In this document: positions 56,901-64,000 of the stretch, in pieces
Numbering within the stretch: position 1 is the first letter of the stretch
Layout: every line of letters begins with the position of its first letter
From: Owenia fusiformis
Taxonomy: Eukaryota; Annelida; Polychaeta; Sabellida; Oweniidae
Assembly: GCA_903813345.2 (NCBI GenBank)
Contig: CAIIXF020000003.1
Location: 29,093,248 to 29,157,247, forward strand
Reading direction: 5' to 3'
Length of the DNA: 64,000 bases
Translations under genes and position numbers: made by a program
The notes under the pieces: model-generated
The model's input: only the letters and a program-made list of their open reading frames with translations
Told to the model about the DNA's origin: nothing
Database searches by the model: none

Positions 56901-59900
56901 TGTATGTATGACCAGTACCTGGAATAATCACATATGATATAAATAGAATGCTATAGATACAACCACCAAGTCTGTGAATGTACACAGAGCAGTTCCATTG
57001 TATGTATGACCACTACCTGGAATTATCACATATGATATAAATAAAATAATATAGATACATCCACCAAGTCTATGAATGTACACAGAGCAGTTCCATTGTA
57101 TGTATGACCAGTACCTGGAATAATCACATATGATATAAATAAAATGCTATAGATACAACCACCATGTCTGTGAATGTACACAAAGCAGTTCCATTGTATA
57201 CGTGACCAGTACCTGGAATTATCACATATGATATAGATAAAATGCTATAGATACAACCACCAAGTCTATGAATGTACACAGAGCAGTTCCATTGTATGTA
57301 TGACCAGTACCTGGAATTATCACATATGATATAAATAAAATAATATAGATACAACCACCAAGTCTATGAATGTACACAGAGCAGTTCCATTGTATGTATG
57401 ACCACTACCTGGAATTATCATATATGATATAAATAAAATGCTATAGATACAACCACCAAGTCTATGAATGTACACAGAGCAGTTCCATTGTATGTATGAC
57501 CACTACCTGGAATTATCATATATGATATAAATAAAATGCTATAGATACATCCACCAAGTCTATGAATGTACACAGAGCAGTTCCATTGTATGTATGACCA
57601 CTACCTGGAATTATCATATATGATATAAATAAAATGCTATAGATACAACCACCTAGTCTATGAATGTACACAGAGCAGTTCCATTGTATACATGACCAGT
57701 ACCTAGAATTATCACATATGATATAAATAAAATAATATAGATACAACCACCAAGTCTGTGAATGTACACAAAGCAGTTCCATTGTATGTATGACCAGTAC
57801 CTAGAATTATCACATATGATATAAATAAAATGCTATAGATACAACCACCAAGTCTATGAATGTACACAGAGCAGTTCCATTGTATGTATGACCAGTACCT
57901 GAAATTATCACATATGATATAAATAAAATGCTATAGATACAACCACCAAGTCTATGAATGTACACAGAGCAGTTCCATTGTATACGTGACCAGTACCTGG
58001 AATTATCACATATGATATAAATAAAATGCTATAGATACAACCACCAAGTCTATGAATGTACACAGAGCAGTTCCATTGTATGTATGACCAGTACCTGAAA
58101 TTATCACATATGATATAAATAAAATGCTATAGATACAACCACCATGTCTGTGAATGTACACAGAGCAGTTCCATTGTATGTCTGACCACTACCTGGAATT
58201 ATCACATATGATATAAATAAAATGCTATATAGATACAACCACCAAGTCTATGAATGTACACAAAGCTTTTCCATTGTATTCATGACCACTACCTAGAATT
58301 ATCACATATGATATAAATAAAATAATATAGATACAACCACCAAGTCTGTGAATGTACACAAAGCAGTTCCATTGTATACATGACCAGTACCTGGAATTAT
58401 CGCATATGATATAAATAAAGAGCTATAGATACAACCACAAAGTCTATGAATGTACACAAAACAGTTCCATTGTATACATGACCACTACCTGGAATTATCA
58501 CATATGATATAAATAGAATGCTATAGATACAACCACCAAGTCTATGAATGTACACAAAGCAGTTCCATTGTATACATGACCAGTACCTAGAATTATCATA
58601 TATGATATAAATAAAATGCTAATAGATACAACCACCAAGTCTATGAATGTACACAAAGCAGTTCCATTGTATACGTGACCAGTACCTAGAATTATCATAT
58701 ATGATATAAATAAAATGCTAATAGATACAACCACCAAGTCTATGAATGTACACAAAGCAGTTCCATTGTATACATGACCAGTACCTGGAATTATCGCATA
58801 TGATATAAATAAAGAGCTATAGATACAACCACAAAGTCTATGAATGTACACAAAACAGTTCCATTGTATACATGACCACTACCTGGAATTATCACATATG
58901 ATATAAATAGAATGCTATAGATACAACCACCAAGTCTATGAATGTACACAAAGCAGTTCCATTGTATACATGACCAGTACCTAGAATTATCATATATGAT
59001 ATAAATAAAATGCTATAGATACATCCACCAAGTCTATGAATGTACACAGAGCAGTTCCATTGTATGTATGACCAGTACCTGGAATTATCACATATGATAT
59101 AAATAAAGAGCTATAGATACAACCACAAAGTCTGTGAATGTACACAAAGCAGTTCCATTGTATACATGACCAGTACCTGGAATTATCATATATGATATAA
59201 ATAAAATAATATAGATACAACCACCAAGTCTATGAATGTACACAAAGCAGTTCCATTGTATGTATGACCAGTACCTGAAATTATCACATATGATATAAAT
59301 AGAATGCTATAGATACAACCACCAAGTCTATGAATGTACACAAAGCAGTTCCATTGTATGTATGACCAGTACCTAGAATTATCACATATGATATAAATAA
59401 AATGCTATAGATACAACCACCAAGTCTATGAATGTACACAGAGCAGTTCCATTGTATGTATGACCAGTACCTGAAATTATCACATATGATATAAATAAAA
59501 TGCTATAGATACAACCACCAAGTCTATGAATGTACACAAAGCAGTTCCATTGTATTCATGACCACTACCTGGAATTATCATATATGATATAAATAAAATG
59601 CTATAGATACAACCACCAAGTCTGTGAAAGTACACAAAGCAGTTCCATTGTATGTATGACCAGTACCTGGAATAATCACATATTATATAAATAAAATAAT
59701 ATAGATACAACCACCAAGTCTGTGAATGTACGCAAAGCAGTTCCATTGTATGTATGACCAGTACCTGGAATTATCACATATTATATAAATAAAATGCTAT
59801 AGATACAACCACCAAGTCTATGAATGTACACAAAGCAGTTCCATTGTATACATGACCAGTACCTAGAATTATCACATATTATATAAATAAAATGCTATAG

Positions 59901-62900
59901 ATACAACCACCAAGTCTGTGAATGTACACAGAGCAGTTCCATTGTATGTATGACCACTACCTGGAATTATCATATATGATATAAATAAAATGCTATAGAT
60001 ACATCCACCAAGTCTATGAATGTACACAAAGCAGTTCCATTGTATGTATGACCAGTACCTGAAATTATCACATATGATATAAATAAAATGCTATAGATAC
60101 AACCACCAAGTCTATAAATGTACACAGAGCAGTTCCATTGTGTGTATGACCACTACCTGGAATTATCATATATGATATAAATAAAATGCTATAGATACAA
60201 CCACCAAGTCTATGAATGTACACAGAGCAGTTCCATTGTATGTATGACCACTACCTGGAATTATCATATATGATATAAATAAAATGCTATAGATACATCC
60301 ACCAAGTCTATGAATGTACACAGAGCAGTTCCATTGTATGTATGACCACTACCTGGAATTATCATATATGATATAAATAAAATGCTATAGATACAACCAC
60401 CAAGTCTATGAATGTACACAGAGCAGTTCCATTGTATGTATGACCAGTACCTGAAATTATCACATATGATATAAATAGAATGCTATAGATACAACCACCA
60501 AGTCTGTGAATGTACACAAAGCAGTTCCATTGTATACATGACCAGTACCTAGAATTATCACATATGATATAAATAAAATAATATAGATACAACCACCAAG
60601 TCTGTGAATGTACACAGAGCAGTTCCATTGTATATATGACCAGTACCTGAAATTATCACATATGATATAAATAAAATGCTATAGATACAACCACCAAGTC
60701 TATGAATGTACACAAAGCAGTTCCATTGTATGTATGACCAGTACCTGGAATTATCATATATGATATAAATAAAATAATATAGATACAACCACCAAGTCTA
60801 TGAATGTACACAGAGCAGTTCCATTGTATGTATGACCAGTACCTGGAATTATCATATATGATATAAATAAAATGCTATAGATACAACCACCAATTCTATG
60901 AATGTACACAAAGCAGTTCCATTGTATACATGACCACTACCTGGAATTATCACATATAATATGAATAAAATGCTATATAGATGCAACCACCAAGTCTGTG
61001 AATGTACACAAAGCAGTTCCATTGTATGTATGACCACTACCTGGAATTATCACATATGATATAAATAAAATGCTATATAGATACAACCACCAAGTCTGTG
61101 AATGTACAAAAAGCAGTTCCATTGTATGTATGACCAGTACCTAGAATATGATATGATATAAATAAAATGCTATAGATACAACCACCAAGTCTGTGAATGT
61201 ACACAAAGCAGTTCCATTGTATGTATGACCAGTACCTGGAATTATCACATATGATATAAATAAAATAATATAGATACAACCACCAAGTCTGTGAATGTAC
61301 ACAAAGCAGTTCCATTGTATACATGACCAGTACCTGGAATTATCACATATTATATAAATAGAATGCTATAGATACAACCACCAAGTCTATGAATGTACAC
61401 AAAGCAGTTCCATTGTATGTATGACCAGTACCTGGAATTATCATATATGATATAAATAAAATGCTATAGATACAACCACCAAGTCTATGAATGTACACAA
61501 AGCAGTTCCATTGTATACGTGACCAGTACCTAGAATTATCACATATGATATAAATAAAGAGCTATAGATACAACCACAAAGTCTATGAATGTATGATATA
61601 AATAAAATGCTATAGATACAACCACCAAGTCTATGAATGTACACAGAGCAGTTCCATTGTATGTATGACCAGTACCTGAAATTATCACATATGATATAAA
61701 TAGAATGCTATAGATACAACCACCAAGTCTATGAATGTACACAAAGCAGTTCCATTGTATGTATGACCAGTACCTAGAATTATCACATATGATATAAATA
61801 AAATGCTATAGATACAACCACCAAGTCTATGAATGTACACAGAGCAGTTCCATTGTATGTATGACCAGTACCTGAAATTATCACATATGATATAAATAAA
61901 ATGCTATAGATACAACCACCAAGTCTATGAATGTACACAAAGCAGTTCCATTGTATTCATGACCACTACCTGGAATTATCATATATGATATAAATAAAAT
62001 GCTATAGATACAACCACCAAGTCTGTGAAAGTACACAAAGCAGTTCCATTGTATGTATGACCAGTACCTGGAATAATCACATATTATATAAATAAAATAA
62101 TATAGATACAACCACCAAGTCTGTGAATGTACGCAAAGCAGTTCCATTGTATGTATGACCAGTACCTGGAATTATCACATATTATATAAATAAAATGCTA
62201 TAGATACAACCACCAAGTCTATGAATGTACACAAAGCAGTTCCATTGTATACATGACCAGTACCTAGAATTATCACATATTATATAAATAAAATGCTATA
62301 GATACAACCACCAAGTCTGTGAATGTACACAGAGCAGTTCCATTGTATGTATGACCACTACCTGGAATTATCATATATGATATAAATAAAATGCTATAGA
62401 TACATCCACCAAGTCTATGAATGTACACAAAGCAGTTCCATTGTATGTATGACCAGTACCTGAAATTATCACATATGATATAAATAAAATGCTATAGATA
62501 CAACCACCAAGTCTATAAATGTACACAGAGCAGTTCCATTGTGTGTATGACCACTACCTGGAATTATCATATATGATATAAATAAAATGCTATAGATACA
62601 ACCACCAAGTCTATGAATGTACACAGAGCAGTTCCATTGTATGTATGACCACTACCTGGAATTATCATATATGATATAAATAAAATGCTATAGATACATC
62701 CACCAAGTCTATGAATGTACACAGAGCAGTTCCATTGTATGTATGACCACTACCTGGAATTATCATATATGATATAAATAAAATGCTATAGATACAACCA
62801 CCAAGTCTATGAATGTACACAGAGCAGTTCCATTGTATGTATGACCAGTACCTGAAATTATCACATATGATATAAATAGAATGCTATAGATACAACCACC

Positions 62901-64000
62901 AAGTCTGTGAATGTACACAAAGCAGTTCCATTGTATACATGACCAGTACCTAGAATTATCACATATGATATAAATAAAATAATATAGATACAACCACCAA
63001 GTCTGTGAATGTACACAGAGCAGTTCCATTGTATGTATGACCAGTACCTGAAATTATCACATATGATATAAATAAAATGCTATAGATACAACCACCAAGT
63101 CTATGAATGTACACAAAGCAGTTCCATTGTATGTATGACCAGTACCTGGAATTATCATATATGATATAAATAAAATAATATAGATACAACCACCAAGTCT
63201 ATGAATGTACACAGAGCAGTTCCATTGTATGTATGACCAGTACCTGGAATCATCATATATGATATAAATAAAATGCTATAGATACAACCACCAATTCTAT
63301 GAATGTACACAAAGCAGTTCCATTGTATACATGACCACTACCTGGAATTATCACATATAATATGAATAAAATGATATATAGATGCAACCACCAAGTCTGT
63401 GAATGTACACAAAGCAGTTCCATTGTATGTATGACCACTACCTGGAATTATCACATATGATATAAATAAAATGCTATATAGATACAACCACCAAGTCTGT
63501 GAATGTACAAAAAGCAGTTCCATTGTATGTATGACCAGTACCTAGAATATGATATGATATAAATAAAATGCTATAGATACAACCACCAAGTCTGTGAATG
63601 TACACAAAGCAGTTCCATTGTATGTATGACCAGTACCTGGAATTATCACATATGATATAAATAAAATAATATAGATACAACCACCAAGTCTGTGAATGTA
63701 CACAAAGCAGTTCCATTGTATACATGACCAGTACCTGGAATTATCACATATTATATAAATAGAATGCTATAGATACAACCACCAAGTCTATGAATGTACA
63801 CAAAGCAGTTCCATTGTATGTATGACCAGTACCTGGAATTATCATATATGATATAAATAAAATGCTATAGATACAACCACCAAGTCTATGAATGTACACA
63901 AAGCAGTTCCATTGTATACGTGACCAGTACCTAGAATTATCACATATGATATAAATAAAGAGCTATAGATACAACCACAAAGTCTATGAATGTACACAAA
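53976..64000 (-). CDS. Carboxylesterase-like pseudoenzyme with KDEL end (esterase 2), 3' exons
   Basis: Seven exons in phase: 56722-56636, 56434-56294, 56110-55964, 55818-55588, 55415-55176, 54882-54654, 54171-53976; about 422 residues seen. The N-terminal exons, with signal peptide and HGGG loop, must lie beyond 64000. Four of the seven exons have the same lengths as in esterase 1 (87, 141, 147 and 229 nt) and all phases agree. The nucleophile elbow reads [16 protein letters not shown]: Gly replaces the catalytic Ser. The acid (AEQEG) and histidine ([12 protein letters not shown]) are kept. The last residues are EKDEL, an ER-retrieval signal, preceded by a Lys/Glu-rich helix. By analogy with neuroligins, which also lack the Ser, it is likely a non-catalytic or binding protein; ER luminal location is inferred from KDEL. 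The intron upstream of 56722 contains the 98-bp array. Confidence 0.88.
54178..54535. repeat. Inverted-repeat elements in the last intron of esterase 2
   Basis: gaagtgcaatacaggatata (near 54208) pairs with tatacc-ctgtattgcacttc (near 54295-54315), with ggaacgagacgaagttgag at the loop. tttttatcgtgtgatct (near 54331) pairs with agatcacacgataaaaa (near 54509). Together they look like two adjoining or nested short foldback elements. Confidence 0.65.
55416..55463 (-). other. Possible 48-nt alternative 3' splice extension in esterase 2
   Basis: Exon 55415-55176 is preceded by a partial tandem duplicate of its own start. A second acceptor TTGTCACAG|AT at 55464 gives the same phase and adds 16 codons ([16 protein letters not shown]), echoing [11 protein letters not shown] in the exon. 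The shorter form aligns better with esterase 1. Confidence 0.4.
56723..64000 (-). repeat. 98-bp exon-derived satellite array (about 74 units), continues past window
   Basis: On the minus strand each unit starts at AG|GTACTGGTCATACATACA, carries 61 bp that match the head of esterase 2 exon 56722-56636 (coding for [13 protein letters not shown][T/I]DLVVVS), then 37 bp (tatagcattttatttatatc through ataattccag) that match the end of the intron including its 3' splice site. The array abuts the true exon. Variation is mostly at a few positions (tgtatgtatg/tatacatg, cctgg/cctag/cctga, aatgct/aataat/agagct). A few units are 99-100 bp and two are shortened near 61145 and 61593. No unit carries the exon's 3' part or its donor. 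Confidence 0.95.
59193..63994. repeat. Higher-order tandem duplication of 2,401 bp within the array
   Basis: About 59193-61593 recurs at 61594-63994 with an exact 2,401-bp offset (e.g. caattctatg at 60891 and 63292; short unit at 61145 and 63546). Only a few substitutions were noticed (e.g. tatatatgacc against tatgtatgacc, and ctatatag against atatatag). The join at about 61593 (gaatgtatgatataaat) is a shortened unit, consistent with unequal exchange. Confidence 0.85.

Noticed and set aside
57124-63725. Many minus-strand frames of 60-117 codons with YWSYIQWNC or [13 protein letters not shown] repeats
   Set aside because: Frames of the 98-bp array units; 98 is not a multiple of three, so frames shift every unit and end at the built-in stops. 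Not separate genes.

Overview
The window is nuclear DNA from an invertebrate animal, probably a marine lophotrochozoan such as a mollusc. It is AT-rich, its genes have many small GT-AG exons, and its introns and intergenic DNA are full of minisatellites, foldback (palindromic) elements, short inverted-repeat transposons and a tRNA-derived SINE. The phylum is inferred from general character only; no sequence here proves it.

Layout. (1) 218-12012, plus strand: the last 11 or 12 exons of a ZC3H18-type nuclear RNA-binding protein, with the RS-rich, proline/lysine-rich and coiled-coil C-terminal parts; the CCCH finger lies upstream of the window. (2) 16219-20338, minus strand: a complete four-exon gene for a small secreted protein with a Cys-rich N-terminus, one Sushi domain and a poly-lysine tail, ending beside a 34-bp minisatellite. 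(3) 26559-38201, minus strand: a complete two-exon Scratch/Snail-type repressor (SNAG peptide plus five C2H2 fingers) with a 10.7-kb intron. That intron may hold, on the plus strand, the 3' exons of an unidentified gene (33416-36000). (4) 41405-47128, minus strand: a complete ten-exon type-B carboxylesterase of 611 residues with a full Ser-Glu-His triad and a hydrophobic C-terminal tail. (5) 53976 to the window edge, minus strand: the last seven exons of a tandem paralogue that ends in KDEL and has lost the catalytic serine (GEGAG instead of GESAG).

The most striking object is the array at 56723-64000, which runs off the window. About 74 copies of a 98-bp unit lie directly upstream of an exon of the second esterase gene. 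Each unit is the first 61 bp of that exon plus 37 bp of intron containing its 3' splice site, so this is an exon-derived satellite growing inside the intron. A 2,401-bp block of it has been duplicated again very recently (about 59193-61593 and 61594-63994).

Between the two esterase genes lie a decayed Tc1/mariner element, a foldback element whose arm has been invaded by a 69-bp minisatellite, and a 2.9-kb palindrome interrupted by an 800-bp palindromic insertion with a 5-bp target duplication. The five genes show no functional link to each other apart from the two esterases, which form a tandem pair in the same orientation with conserved exon phases. All gene models were made by hand from splice-site phase and protein similarity remembered from known families; no alignment or transcript evidence was available.
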